Source: CAYRHN01 sp964424115 (GTDB lineage Bacteria; Chloroflexota; Anaerolineae; Anaerolineales; Anaerolineaceae). Taken from it: a DNA stretch of 64,000 nucleotides. A program made the position numbers and the translations under genes. The notes under the pieces are model-generated. The model saw only the letters and a program-made list of their open reading frames with translations, searched no databases and was not told the DNA's origin. The DNA lies in assembly GCA_964424115.1 (NCBI GenBank), contig CAYRHN010000007.1, positions 1 to 64,000 on the forward strand. Reading direction: 5' to 3'. This document shows positions 42,370-51,277 of the stretch, piece by piece; position 1 is the stretch's first letter, and each line of letters starts with the position of its first letter.

Positions 42370-43563
42370 TCACTTCATGATCAAACCGGTGGAGATCAGC
42401 GTGCGCGCCTCCAACAGCAGGCCGGGTTGGCTCTTCAGCAGCTCAAACACGACCTGCCCCAGGCTCATCTTCTCCAACGGCAGCGCCGCCGCATTGCGCA
42501 CCAATCTGTCCAGCTTCTCCTGCTCCATCCGACCCACGATCCCGCGGATACGGTAGAGCGCCTCGTGCATCTTCCCAAAGCGGTCTTGCCAGGACTTCTC
42601 GTAGGCATGCAGGCGCTTTTCGGTCACTTCATGATCCCGCAGAGCAGGTACCGCCGCCTGCATGGCCATCTGCGCCCCGATCATACCCAGGTTGATCCCC
42701 CCCGCCATCATTGGATCGGCCTGGTGCGCGGCATCTCCCACCACCACCAGACCGTCCATCGTCATCTTTTTTAATGCCCCGCTGATCGGGATCCCGCCGG
42801 TGATCACGGACATGATACTCGCATTTGGGAACCGTTGCTGCACAAACCGGCGCAGCGACGCCAGACTCATCCCGGGCGTGTGCAAATTGACCGGGATCAC
42901 CAGCCCCACATTCGCTGTATCGGGTCCTTTGGGAAATACCCAAAGGTACCCCCCTGGCGCCAGTTCATGATTCAGGTGGTACTCGCAAATTGTCGGTGTG
43001 ATCTGTTCGCTCACTCCCGCCAGCAGAAATTCTGCTGAGGTGTAGTAATCCGCTGCCTTGGGTGCCGTCTTCAATCCCGCCCAGCGCGCCACCTGCGACT
43101 CTGTGCCGTCTGCCGCCACCACCAGGCGCGCGCGTACCTCGTGCTTTTCCTCTACGTGCCGCAGGCGCACCCCGCGCACTGCCCCATCTTCCAGGATCAC
43201 CCCCTCGGCGCTGGCTGAGGCAACCACTTCCGCCCCTGCCCGAGCTGCCAGCAAGGCCAACTGGTAATCAAAGAGGATGCGGTTGACCACCAGGGTCGGT
43301 TCGGCCGGGGGCATATTAACCCCTTCCCCAAGTGCATTATGTACTTTAAAGTGCGTGATCCGCGCATCGATCCAACGCTCATCCAGGTCAATGAACTCCT
43401 GCACCAGGTCGGCTCCGATCGCCTCGGCGCAACGCACCGGTACGCCGATTTGTTGACGCTTCTCGATCAACAGAGTCGAAAAACCCGCTTCAGCAGCCCG
43501 GCGCGCCGCCACCGAACCGGCTGGTCCAGCGCCCACCACCACCACGTCATACACCTCACGCAT
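42370..43563 (-). CDS. Geranylgeranyl reductase-family flavoprotein
   Basis: A 397-residue FAD enzyme. YDVVVVGAGPAGSVAARRAAE is the dinucleotide fold, GVPVRCAEAIGADL holds the conserved Cys near the flavin, YLWVFPKG and VVGDAAHQADPMMAGGINL complete the family pattern. It saturates isoprenoid chains of lipids or quinones. Its start overlaps the end of the ferredoxin gene by eight bases, so reduced ferredoxin is the likely electron donor, as for archaeal enzymes of this family. Confidence 0.88.
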   Translation of the reverse strand: MREVYDVVVVGAGPAGSVAARRAAEAGFSTLLIEKRQQIGVPVRCAEAIGADLVQEFIDLDERWIDARITHFKVHNALGEGVNMPPAEPTLVVNRILFDYQLALLAARAGAEVVASASAEGVILEDGAVRGVRLRHVEEKHEVRARLVVAADGTESQVARWAGLKTAPKAADYYTSAEFLLAGVSEQITPTICEYHLNHELAPGGYLWVFPKGPDTANVGLVIPVNLHTPGMSLASLRRFVQQRFPNASIMSVITGGIPISGALKKMTMDGLVVVGDAAHQADPMMAGGINLGMIGAQMAMQAAVPALRDHEVTEKRLHAYEKSWQDRFGKMHEALYRIRGIVGRMEQEKLDRLVRNAAALPLEKMSLGQVVFELLKSQPGLLLEARTLISTGLIMK

Positions 43564-43795
43564 GCGCCACCTCCGCTTGTAGAGACAAAGCCGCCACCGG
43601 ACAGGTTCTTACGCACATCGCGCATTGTGAACACAACGTATCATTGACCCGCAAGGTCATATCAGATAAGAACAACGCATTGGTAGGGCAAATGCCCACG
43701 CACGCCCCACAGGCATGGCACAGCCAGGGATCGATATGCAGCCGTTGGTTTTTGCCTTGAGGTTCGGGGGTTTCAGCCTTTCGGAATAGTTTCAT
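43556..43795 (-). CDS. 2x[4Fe-4S] ferredoxin partner of the reductase
   Basis: A 79-residue protein from MKLFRKAETPEPQGKNQR, chosen because GAGG lies five bases upstream. Two clusters are bound by LCHACGACVGICPTNAL and LCSQCAMCVRTCPVAAL. It is translated just ahead of, and overlapping, the geranylgeranyl reductase gene. Confidence 0.9.
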   Translation of the reverse strand: MKLFRKAETPEPQGKNQRLHIDPWLCHACGACVGICPTNALFLSDMTLRVNDTLCSQCAMCVRTCPVAALSLQAEVAHA

Positions 43796-43974
43796 TGCAG
43801 CCTCATTATGGGTATGGGTGTAGGGAAGGACATATTCGTCCAAATTTCAGGCTATACTTATATATAACAACGCAACCCGCAATTGGTCACGCTGCCCAGC
43901 ATTCACTACTTGCCTTTCACGGCTCGCAGGTCTGGTTTTCTTACATTCTGATACCCGAAATTATAAAGGATTTT

Positions 43975-45963
43975 ATGAAAAATCGCCGCCGCAATTTGCT
44001 GATCGGATTGATCGTTCTCACCTGGCTATTGGGCATGGTGCTGGGTTATTTCGTCAATCACAAGCCGTTTGAGGCGGAATTGCTGATTCGCCTGGTGCAA
44101 GCCGCCTGGCGTATGATTGCCGCCGCCTGGTTAACCTGGCTTGCCGGGGCCATCGGTTGGAAATTCCTTCGCGTCGACGGCCTGCACCCCCTGGCGCGCC
44201 TTTCCATTCAGGCCGGCCTCGGCTTTGGCTGCCTGGCGCTCGGTTTTTTGATCATCGGCAGTATTGCCCTCCCCACCTGGCTGCCGTGGGTTCTAAGCAT
44301 CCTTCTTTCCCTCCTCTTTTTCCGCGCCGGCCTGGAATGGGCGCGGGGATGGCGCGCCCTGCCGCAAGCCTGGGCCGAATCCAGCGGCTTTGGCCGCGCT
44401 GTGGGTTGGATCAGCGCCATCCTGCTCTTCTGCGCCTTTCTGACCGCCCTCGCCCCGCCGGTCAAGTATGATGCGCTGATGTACCATCTGACCCTCCCAC
44501 AGGCTTACCTGCGCGATGGACGCATCACCGACCTGGCCTGGAACATCTTCTCTGGCATGCCGCAGAACACCGAAATGCTCTTCACCTGGGCCATGTCTCT
44601 CGCAGATGCGCAAGCTGCAGTCCTCTTGGGATGGTGCTTTGCCGTTCTGGGGCTGGTGGGCGCCTGGGGCTGGCTGCGCGGCGGGTGGGGTGAACGTCCA
44701 GCCTGGATTGGGGTGGCCGCGTTGGCCTGTGGCGGCAGCCTGATCGCTGTGGCCGCTGGAGGGTACACCGACTGGCTCGGTATCCTTTTTGCCTTCAGCA
44801 GCACCATACTCCTTGAGCATGCCTTGCAAAAGGAAAATCGGGCTTACTTGCTGTGGGCTGGGATCTTTGCCGGGTTGGCCCTGGGTACCAAATACACCTC
44901 CGGATTACTCGCCGCAGCCTGTCTTGCCGCCCTTTGCTGGAGCATGCTGCAGACCAAGAAATTTCGTCTGACCTGGTTGCTGCTCTTTGGGGGAATGGTG
45001 TGCGCGGCATTTCTTCCCTGGCTGGTCAAGAACGCCCTCTGGACCGGCAACCCGGCTTACCCTTTCTTCTTCCCTTCCGGCACTATGACTCAGCTGCGCC
45101 TGGATGGTTACCAGAACACCCCCCCATCCGGCAACTGGCAGGATTTCATTCTCCTTCCCTTGCGCGCCACCCTGCTCGGCGTGGAAGGCGCCGGCACATA
45201 CGGCAGCTCGATCGGCCCGCTCCTTCTCGGTCTGGGTGCGCTGGCCTTCCTGGGCGCCGGTCAGCGTACCCAATCGCAGAATCGCCAGCTCAGCCTGTGC
45301 GCTGCGCTTGCCCTCTCCGGCTTGCTCCTCTGGGCAGTTGCCAACCAGCTTAGCGGCGCCTTGCAGCAAACCCGTTATGCTTTTACGCTCTTTCCTGCTC
45401 TCCTGCCCCTTGTGGCTGCCGGCAGCGAAGGGATCTCTACGCTGCGGCTTGGCAAAGTACGCCTTAGGGTGATCACTGCCGCTCTGATCTTCCTTGCCCT
45501 GGGCGCCAACCTGCTGGAGATCAGTCTATCCACCCTGCGGCAGGGCAGTTTGCAGCTCCTGCTGGGCCAAAAAAGCGACAGCGAATACCTGACCGATAAC
45601 CTGGGCTGGTTCCAGGTGGCCCTGGAAGCTGTGAATCAACTTCCCGAAGGCTCAAAGGTTTTGTTCCTCTATGAGGCGCGCGGCTTCTATTGTGATCCGC
45701 GCTGCACCGCCGATGAGATCCTCGACCGTTGGCGGCGGGATGTGACCACCTTTGGAACGGACGAAAAGATCTTGGCTTCCTGGCGCGAACAAGGCTATAC
45801 GCATATTTTGGTCTTTTCCACCGGGGTGGAATTCCTGCGCGGGGCGGAGGACCCCCACCACCCACCCTATTTCTTCCAGCGTCTGGACGCCTTCCTCCCC
45901 TCCCTCCCCGCTCCCACACGCTTTGGCAACGATTATGCGCTCTATTCCCTGGGAAGCCAATAA
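43975..45963 (+). CDS. Large GT-C-like membrane protein
   Basis: A 662-residue protein from MKNRRRNLLIGLIVLTW, behind an AAAGGA ribosome binding site; the longer in-frame N-terminus lacks one. About twelve hydrophobic segments. PPVKYDALMYHLTLPQAYL in the first large external loop carries the Asp and His expected of GT-C glycosyltransferases. The C-terminal 130 residues are soluble (VLFLYEARGFYCDPRCTADE). Substrate unknown. Confidence 0.7.
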   Translation: MKNRRRNLLIGLIVLTWLLGMVLGYFVNHKPFEAELLIRLVQAAWRMIAAAWLTWLAGAIGWKFLRVDGLHPLARLSIQAGLGFGCLALGFLIIGSIALPTWLPWVLSILLSLLFFRAGLEWARGWRALPQAWAESSGFGRAVGWISAILLFCAFLTALAPPVKYDALMYHLTLPQAYLRDGRITDLAWNIFSGMPQNTEMLFTWAMSLADAQAAVLLGWCFAVLGLVGAWGWLRGGWGERPAWIGVAALACGGSLIAVAAGGYTDWLGILFAFSSTILLEHALQKENRAYLLWAGIFAGLALGTKYTSGLLAAACLAALCWSMLQTKKFRLTWLLLFGGMVCAAFLPWLVKNALWTGNPAYPFFFPSGTMTQLRLDGYQNTPPSGNWQDFILLPLRATLLGVEGAGTYGSSIGPLLLGLGALAFLGAGQRTQSQNRQLSLCAALALSGLLLWAVANQLSGALQQTRYAFTLFPALLPLVAAGSEGISTLRLGKVRLRVITAALIFLALGANLLEISLSTLRQGSLQLLLGQKSDSEYLTDNLGWFQVALEAVNQLPEGSKVLFLYEARGFYCDPRCTADEILDRWRRDVTTFGTDEKILASWREQGYTHILVFSTGVEFLRGAEDPHHPPYFFQRLDAFLPSLPAPTRFGNDYALYSLGSQ

Positions 45964-46906
45964 GATCGACGCCGCTCTACGCCGGCGCCTCTCCCGCTCT
46001 GAAATGGCTGCCCTGGTGGTGAGCCTGGCTGTCATGATCATGTTCCTGGTGCTCCGGCCGGATAGCTTCTTCTCCGACTATTGGACTTATTCCAGTGCCG
46101 CACGTGGAGAAATGTTAAATTATTATTATGCCCCCTGGTTGCTGCCTGTCTTCCAGGCGCTCAATCTGTTCCCTGAAGTGCCTGTTTTCCTCTTCTGGGG
46201 ATTGTTGATCATCGCCGGGGTCTTTTTTGCCTGCCGTGTCTTCGGCGGGGGAGCCTTATGGGTAATGACATCCTACCAAATGCTCTATGTGCTCTTCCAG
46301 GGGCAGATCACTGGTATTCTGGTCGGCCTTCTGGCCCTTTTTTGGTGGGCGGCTGCCCATAAAAAGTGGGGGCTGGGCGGGTTATGCCTGTTAATGGTTG
46401 CTGCGAAATTTCAATTCGGAGCGATCATGGGAGCAATTCTGTGGTTGTATTTTCCGCTCCCCTGGCGCGAGCGCCTGCGCCTTCTGGTCATTCCACTGAT
46501 TGGAGGGGTGCTCTCACTGCTGTTCTGGCCGGGTTGGCCACTCGACCTGTTGGCGCGCCTGCAAACCCATCCTCCTCACATCGGCGGCAGCCTGGCCCTG
46601 TGGCGCTGGATTGGCCCGGCCGCCCTGCTATTCTGGCTTCCTCCATTCCTGCTGCCGCTCGACCGCACCCGCCGCATCATCATGCTGACCGCCGCAATGT
46701 CGCTGGGCTTGCCTTACCTGCAGCAAACCGACCTTCTTGGATTGTTTGTTCTGCCCCTGGGTTGGCTGCCCGTCCTTGGCAACCTGGCCTATTCGGTGAT
46801 CTGGCTGCAACACACCGGCCAGCAACTCCTGGTGCTGCTTCCCCTGGGGGTCTATCTTTGGATCATGCTTGGAGCGCTTTGCAAGCAAAATGAGCTCTCG
46901 TTTTAG
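45935..46906 (+). CDS. Membrane protein, glycosyltransferase-like
   Basis: A 323-residue protein read from MRSIPWEANKIDAALRRRL; it overlaps the end of the previous gene by 29 bases. About eight membrane segments. The loop PDSFFSDYWTYSSAARGEM after the first segment recalls the acidic loop of GT87-type mannosyltransferases. Extreme overlap suggests translational coupling with the preceding GT-C-like protein. Confidence 0.6.
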   Translation: MRSIPWEANKIDAALRRRLSRSEMAALVVSLAVMIMFLVLRPDSFFSDYWTYSSAARGEMLNYYYAPWLLPVFQALNLFPEVPVFLFWGLLIIAGVFFACRVFGGGALWVMTSYQMLYVLFQGQITGILVGLLALFWWAAAHKKWGLGGLCLLMVAAKFQFGAIMGAILWLYFPLPWRERLRLLVIPLIGGVLSLLFWPGWPLDLLARLQTHPPHIGGSLALWRWIGPAALLFWLPPFLLPLDRTRRIIMLTAAMSLGLPYLQQTDLLGLFVLPLGWLPVLGNLAYSVIWLQHTGQQLLVLLPLGVYLWIMLGALCKQNELSF

Positions 46907-46976
46907 AAGAGGAATTAGAATTCCGTTCTTATTCTCTACTTATCGGGTCTTACTCCCCCTTCCCACGCTCCTCTTG

Positions 46977-47597
46977 CTAGTCCCTCTTTATTCCACTTAG
47001 ATGTCCTACATCGTTGACCGACTGCACCACCACCCCGCCCTTTTGCGGCAGCGCAAGCGCACTGATCGAGGCAGGATCGATGGTCAGGCGCTGTACCGCA
47101 TCCAGCGGCATTTGGAGATAATGGGTCAGGGTCAGGCGGATAATATCGCCGTGTGAAAAACAGGCAATAATATCCTCATCCTTCCAGGCCTGGCGTAGTT
47201 CTTCCAACAGGGCCACAATGCGCGCCTGCGCCTCCGTAAAGGATTCACCCTCTGGGAAGCGGAAACCGGACGGTCGAAAGCGCACCTCCGCCCAGCGTGC
47301 ATCTCGGCGCAGCATCCGCAGGCTCTTCCCCTGCCAATCGCCAAAATCAACTTCAATCAGGCTCTCTGCCGGGATAGGCTCCAGCCCCAGCGCATTCGCA
47401 AGCGGCGCAGCTGTTTCCAACGCGCGTTCCATCGGGCTGGAATAGATCACCTGGATCGACCTTCTTTTCAAACGCGCTGCCACCGCCTCGGCCTGCTCCC
47501 AACCGGCGGAATTCAAACGCACACCGGGTAAACGCCCGGACAGCTTCTTTCCAACCCAATCATTCAGTCCGTGACGGATCAGCAGAATGGTCGGCAT
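46977..47597 (-). CDS. Histidine phosphatase family protein
   Basis: A 206-residue phosphoglycerate mutase-like phosphatase. LLIRHGLNDW holds the catalytic His; EVDFGDWQGKSL and FSHGDIIRLTL provide the remaining active-site residues. The substrate may be a sugar phosphate or cobalamin precursor. It overlaps the end of rarA by 38 bases. Confidence 0.9.
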   Translation of the reverse strand: MPTILLIRHGLNDWVGKKLSGRLPGVRLNSAGWEQAEAVAARLKRRSIQVIYSSPMERALETAAPLANALGLEPIPAESLIEVDFGDWQGKSLRMLRRDARWAEVRFRPSGFRFPEGESFTEAQARIVALLEELRQAWKDEDIIACFSHGDIIRLTLTHYLQMPLDAVQRLTIDPASISALALPQKGGVVVQSVNDVGHLSGIKRD

Positions 47598-48954
47598 GTT
47601 CGTTGCCCGCTTCTATTTCGCCCAGCCCGGCCGCCTGCAGCGCCGCGCGCCAGCGCGCCAGCCGCTCTGCCACCTGGGCTTCGTACCCTTGGTCGGACGG
47701 CTGGTAAAAATAATTCCCCAATACCTCCCGCGGCAGGTACTGCTGCGGGGTGAAATGTCCCGGAAAGCTGTGCGGATACTGGTAGCCCTTGCCGTGCCCC
47801 AACCCGCGCGCGTCTCGGCTGCTGTCCATCAAATGCACCGGCACTGCCCCCAGCCCCTCGTTTTGGATCAATTCAGCCGCTTTGAAATATGCCCCGGCCG
47901 AGTTCGACTTGGGCGCGGTTGCCAGGTAGAGCGTGGCCTCCACGATCGGGTAAATGCCCTCCGGCAGTCCCACATACTCGAAAGCATAAGCCGCCTGAGA
48001 AGCTACCACCAGCCCCATCGGGTCTGCCAGCCCAATATCTTCGCCGGACAGAATGATCAGGCGCCGCAGAATGAAACGCGGATCCTCGCCCGCCAGGATC
48101 ATCTTGGCCAGCCAGTACAGGGCTGCATCCGGATCGGAACCCCGCACCGACTTAATAAAGGCTGAAATCGTGTCGTAGTGCGCGTCCCCATCCTTATCAT
48201 ACAACACAGCCCGTTTTTGGATCGATTCCTCGGCCACTTCCAGGGTCACATGAATGAACCCATCCTTTCCCGGCGGCGTAGATTCAACCGCCAGCTCCAG
48301 CGCGTTCAGCGCATTGCGTGCATCGCCGTTAGCCAAATGCGCCAGATGTCGGCGGGCATCTTCATCCAGGTGGATGGAAAGTTTGCCCAACCCGCGCTCC
48401 GGGTCAACCAGCGCCCGGTCGATCAATTCACATAGTTGATCCTCGGTCAACGGAAGCAGCTCAAAAACCCGCGAACGAGATACCAGCGCCGGGATCACAT
48501 CGAAATATGGGTTTTGGGTGGTCGCCCCAATCAGCGTCACCATTCCCGATTCTACATGCGGTAGCAGCGCATCCTGCTGGGATTTATTCCAGCGGTGTAC
48601 CTCATCCACGAACAATAGCGTGCGCTTGCGGTACATCTTTCGCCGCTGCTGTGCTTCGGCAATCACCCGCCGCAGGTCAGCTACCCCGGCTAAAACCGCC
48701 GAGATGGATTCAAAATGAGCCTGAGTATGCGCCGCGATCACTTGCGCCAGGGTGGTCTTGCCTGTACCGGGCGGGCCAAAAAACAATAACGAAGAAAAAA
48801 CCCGGTCGGCTTCGATTGCCCGCCGCAGCAGCTTGCCGGGGCCAATGATATGCTCCTGACCCACATACTCGTCCAGCGAACGCGGGCGCATGCGCGCCGC
48901 CAGGGGGGCTTCGTTCTCGATCTGTTCTTTTGCCGCGTGATCAAAGAGATCCAT
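47560..48954 (-). CDS. rarA: Replication-associated recombination protein A
   Basis: A 464-residue AAA+ ATPase of the RarA/MgsA/WRNIP1 family. ARMRPRSLDEYVGQEHI, Walker A FFGPPGTGKTTLAQ, Walker B LLFVDEVHRWNKSQQDALL and GATTQNPYFDV are family signatures; the C-terminal YQYPHSFPGHF region is also diagnostic. It acts at stalled replication forks. Confidence 0.95.
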   Translation of the reverse strand: MDLFDHAAKEQIENEAPLAARMRPRSLDEYVGQEHIIGPGKLLRRAIEADRVFSSLLFFGPPGTGKTTLAQVIAAHTQAHFESISAVLAGVADLRRVIAEAQQRRKMYRKRTLLFVDEVHRWNKSQQDALLPHVESGMVTLIGATTQNPYFDVIPALVSRSRVFELLPLTEDQLCELIDRALVDPERGLGKLSIHLDEDARRHLAHLANGDARNALNALELAVESTPPGKDGFIHVTLEVAEESIQKRAVLYDKDGDAHYDTISAFIKSVRGSDPDAALYWLAKMILAGEDPRFILRRLIILSGEDIGLADPMGLVVASQAAYAFEYVGLPEGIYPIVEATLYLATAPKSNSAGAYFKAAELIQNEGLGAVPVHLMDSSRDARGLGHGKGYQYPHSFPGHFTPQQYLPREVLGNYFYQPSDQGYEAQVAERLARWRAALQAAGLGEIEAGNEHADHSADPSRTE

Positions 48955-49040
48955 AAGATGGATTATATACCATTTTATGACAAATAGAACAAATATCCGA
49001 ATAGCCGGATGAACTTTAAATCAATATTTGGAATCTAAGA

Positions 49041-49070
49041 AGATGAGGCGGCTTTTGCGCCGCCTCATCT
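49041..49070. terminator. GC-rich stem-loop after the 71-residue gene
   Basis: AGATGAGGCGGC (49041-49052) and GCCGCCTCATCT (49059-49070) form a perfect 12 bp stem, eight bases past the stop of the minus-strand small gene. The following U content is low, so termination may be partial. Confidence 0.55.
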
Positions 49071-49077
49071 GGCCTTG

Positions 49078-49293
49078 TCATTCAATTTTTGTTGACTTCC
49101 GAATTTGTTTAGGCGAGACCACCTTACGTTTGCCGCCGTCACCCTCGACTACATAAGAAGTCATGCCAAGCACACAGCGTACATCGATCACTTTCGCGGT
49201 CATGGCGCGTGGTTCGCTCGAAAATCCCGTATCATTGACAATCACCAGGTCGCCAACAGAAAATTCATTCTTTTCCAGGGTTTGGTCTTCCAT
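49078..49293 (-). CDS. Small KOW/SH3-like protein
   Basis: A 71-residue protein, MEDQTLEKNEFSVGDLVIV then GFSSEPRAMTAKVIDV and YVVEGDGGKRKVVSPKQIRK. The FSVGDLVxV...AKVxDV...YxVEG...xVSPxQI pattern suggests a small beta-barrel that binds nucleic acid or protein. It is divergent from rnk across a region carrying a TetR-type palindrome. Function unknown. Confidence 0.75.
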   Translation of the reverse strand: MEDQTLEKNEFSVGDLVIVNDTGFSSEPRAMTAKVIDVRCVLGMTSYVVEGDGGKRKVVSPKQIRKSTKIE

Positions 49294-49366
49294 TGCTTCT
49301 TCTCCTAAATCTCATTTTTATTTTTTCCCCTGCGCGCGAGAGGGCTGGACGATATCTTGTTGAACC

Positions 49367-49395
49367 TTGTATATATACCGTCCGGACGGTATAAT
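49367..49395 (+). promoter_or_regulatory. Promoter of rnk
   Basis: TTGTAT (49367-49372), 17 bases, TATAAT (49390-49395). Nearly the whole spacer and the first half of the -10 are covered by the palindrome at 49374-49393. Confidence 0.7.
49374..49393. promoter_or_regulatory. TetR-family operator, perfect 20 bp palindrome
   Basis: TATACCGTCCGGACGGTATA is its own reverse complement. Its core, ACCGTCCGGACGGT, is of the kind bound by many TetR-family repressors, and a TetR-family gene lies 530 bases downstream. Placement between -35 and -10 implies simple repression of rnk. Confidence 0.75.
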
Positions 49396-49435
49396 TATAA
49401 TACAAGCTGATATTTTGTCAATGGAGAGACCTGAT

Positions 49436-49843
49436 ATGACACATAAACCGATCTTTGTGACCCAAACCGATCTTGAAAAAGTACGCGGCCTGTTATTAGA
49501 CCTGGACAATTCCGGTTACCGCGGCAGCATGTACGTGCGCAAACTAAGGGCAGAACTGGCACGTGCTGAGATTATCCCCCTGAATCAGATCCCGGATGAT
49601 TTGATCCAATTAAACACCAGCGCCATCCTGCGAGATATCCACAGCGGAGAAGAAATGCATCTTACCCTGGTCCTGCCAGATGAGGCTGACCTTGAACAGA
49701 ACAAGATATCCATCCTTGCGCCGATTGGCGCAGCCATGCTGGGATACCGGGTCGGTGATGTCTTTGAATGGGAAACCCCTGAAGGAATGCGAACCTTGCG
49801 GGTGGAAAGGATCTTATCAGCGCCGACTGAGAAAACTGAGTGA
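49436..49843 (+). CDS. rnk: Rnk/GreA C-terminal domain protein
   Basis: A 135-residue protein from MTHKPIFVTQTDLEKVRGLL. A short helical N-terminus is followed by a GreA/GreB-like C-terminal barrel (VLPDEADLEQNKISILAPIG, ALGYxxGD-like MLGYRVGDVFEWETPEG). Rnk proteins bind RNA polymerase in its secondary channel region. Its promoter holds the TetR-type operator, tying this gene to the regulator that follows. Confidence 0.85.
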   Translation: MTHKPIFVTQTDLEKVRGLLLDLDNSGYRGSMYVRKLRAELARAEIIPLNQIPDDLIQLNTSAILRDIHSGEEMHLTLVLPDEADLEQNKISILAPIGAAMLGYRVGDVFEWETPEGMRTLRVERILSAPTEKTE

Positions 49844-49863
49844 GTTCAAACAGTCTGCAAGTA

Positions 49864-49892
49864 TTGGTGATCAACGGGAATCATGTGATAAT
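49864..49892 (+). promoter_or_regulatory. Candidate promoter of the tetR gene
   Basis: TTGGTG (49864-49869), 17 bases, GATAAT (49887-49892), 32 bases before the tetR start, which has CCGGAGG as ribosome binding site. Confidence 0.45.
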
Positions 49893-49924
49893 GCAGACAT
49901 ATCTTTGTAACCCGGAGGCACCGG

Positions 49925-50500
49925 ATGCCTAAATCTGGAAGCACAACCCGCAAAGCTCTGCTAGATGCAGCCAACCGCATTGTTCAGCAACGAGGTGTGG
50001 AATGCCTGACCCTGGAATTGACCGCACAGGAAGCGGGGGTCAGTAAGGGTGGTTTGCTGTACCACTTCCCCAGCAAAGAAGACCTGATCAAAGGCATGAT
50101 CCAATATTATCTAGATCGATTCACTGAAGATTTTAACAAGGCTGCTGGGCAGAGCGGAGATTCCGAGGCCGCGGGACGCTGGACACGCGCCTATTTGTAC
50201 ACCACTTATGAAGATAACACACGCAACCCGCGGATGAGCTCTGGGCTGCTGGCGGCAGTCGCCACCAATCCGACCCTGCTTTCTCCGATGCAAAAGACTT
50301 TCCAGGACTGGGTTCAGCTTTTGGAACAGGATGGGATCGATCCAACGATTGCAATGATCATCCGCCTGGCAGTAGATGGGTTGTGGATGGTCGATCTGTT
50401 TGGCCTGGCCCCGCCAGACCAGAAGATGCGCGAAAAGGTGCTGCAAGCACTCAATCAATTGGTGGATCAAGGCGGCAAAACCACTCAGACAGGTTCCTAG
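49925..50500 (+). CDS. TetR-family transcriptional regulator
   Basis: A 191-residue repressor. The N-terminal HTH reads TRKALLDAANRIVQQRG, SKGGLLYHFPSKEDLIKGM, the classic TetR signature. The C-terminal ligand domain resembles the TetR_C_37 type (AYLYTTYEDNTRNPRMSSGL). The perfect palindrome in the nearby rnk promoter is its likely target; small-molecule ligand unknown. Confidence 0.92.
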   Translation: MPKSGSTTRKALLDAANRIVQQRGVECLTLELTAQEAGVSKGGLLYHFPSKEDLIKGMIQYYLDRFTEDFNKAAGQSGDSEAAGRWTRAYLYTTYEDNTRNPRMSSGLLAAVATNPTLLSPMQKTFQDWVQLLEQDGIDPTIAMIIRLAVDGLWMVDLFGLAPPDQKMREKVLQALNQLVDQGGKTTQTGS

Positions 50501-50527
50501 TTCGGGAAGACTCTCCATCAATTTTGA

Positions 50528-50533
50528 TATAAT
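50528..50533 (+). promoter_or_regulatory. Extended -10 with leaderless start
   Basis: TG-A-TATAAT ends at 50533 and the ATG of the HAD gene follows six bases later at 50540, where transcription should begin. The AAGG within the gap is too close to serve as a normal ribosome binding site. Confidence 0.55.
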
Positions 50534-50539
50534 CAAGGC

Positions 50540-51250
50540 ATGCCCCGCTTTGATGTCATTGCATTTGACGCCGACGACACCCTCTGGCATAACGAGCGCC
50601 TTTATGCCAGCGCCCATACCCGTTTTGCCGCTCTTCTTGCCCAATACCATTCTGCAGAATGGATTCGCGAAAAACTGGAAGAGACTGAATCGCGCAACAT
50701 CCAGCACTTTGGCTACGGCATCAAATCCTTCATCCTCTCCATGATCCAAACCTCAGTGGAACTGAGCGAAGGGCGGGTTAGCGGCTCCGATATTCAGGCC
50801 ATCCTGGATATCGCCAAGGAAATGCTTGGCGCGCCCGTTGAACTGCTCCCCCACGTGGCTGAGACTATTCCCCTCCTTGCTCATCGCCACCGTCTGATCA
50901 TGATCACCAAAGGTGACTTGCTTGATCAGGAAACCAAGGTGGCCAAATCCGGCCTGGGCAATTATTTTCAATCCATCGAAGTCGTCAGCCATAAAGAGCC
51001 CGCTGATTACGCCAGGGTGATGAAACGCAATGCCGTGGAAGCGGCGAACTTCATCATGATCGGTAACTCCATGCGTTCCGATATCTGCCCGGTATTGGAA
51101 TTAGGTGGGCATGCTGTATTTGTTCCGTATGAGATCACCTGGCAGCATGAGGCCAGCGATCCCCCGCCCGCCGGTCAGCCGGGATATTACGCCATCCAGC
51201 ACATAGGCGAACTGCCCGCTTTGCTGGAAAACCTCGAAACTCATAGTTGA
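50540..51250 (+). CDS. HAD-superfamily hydrolase
   Basis: A 236-residue phosphatase-like protein. IAFDADDTLWHNERLY holds the nucleophile motif DxDxT, MITKGDLLDQ the motif II Thr and FIMIGNSMRSDICPVL the distal acidic motif. It is close to the YjjG/haloacid dehalogenase group; substrate unknown. It leads a run of five same-strand genes. Confidence 0.88.
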   Translation: MPRFDVIAFDADDTLWHNERLYASAHTRFAALLAQYHSAEWIREKLEETESRNIQHFGYGIKSFILSMIQTSVELSEGRVSGSDIQAILDIAKEMLGAPVELLPHVAETIPLLAHRHRLIMITKGDLLDQETKVAKSGLGNYFQSIEVVSHKEPADYARVMKRNAVEAANFIMIGNSMRSDICPVLELGGHAVFVPYEITWQHEASDPPPAGQPGYYAIQHIGELPALLENLETHS

Positions 51251-51277
51251 GTTTTCTCAAATTAAGGAGGTGGTTGG

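Noticed and set aside
47560..47597. Frameshift between rarA and the histidine phosphatase
   Set aside because: Both proteins are complete at the junction; this is a 38-base overlap of separate genes in different frames.
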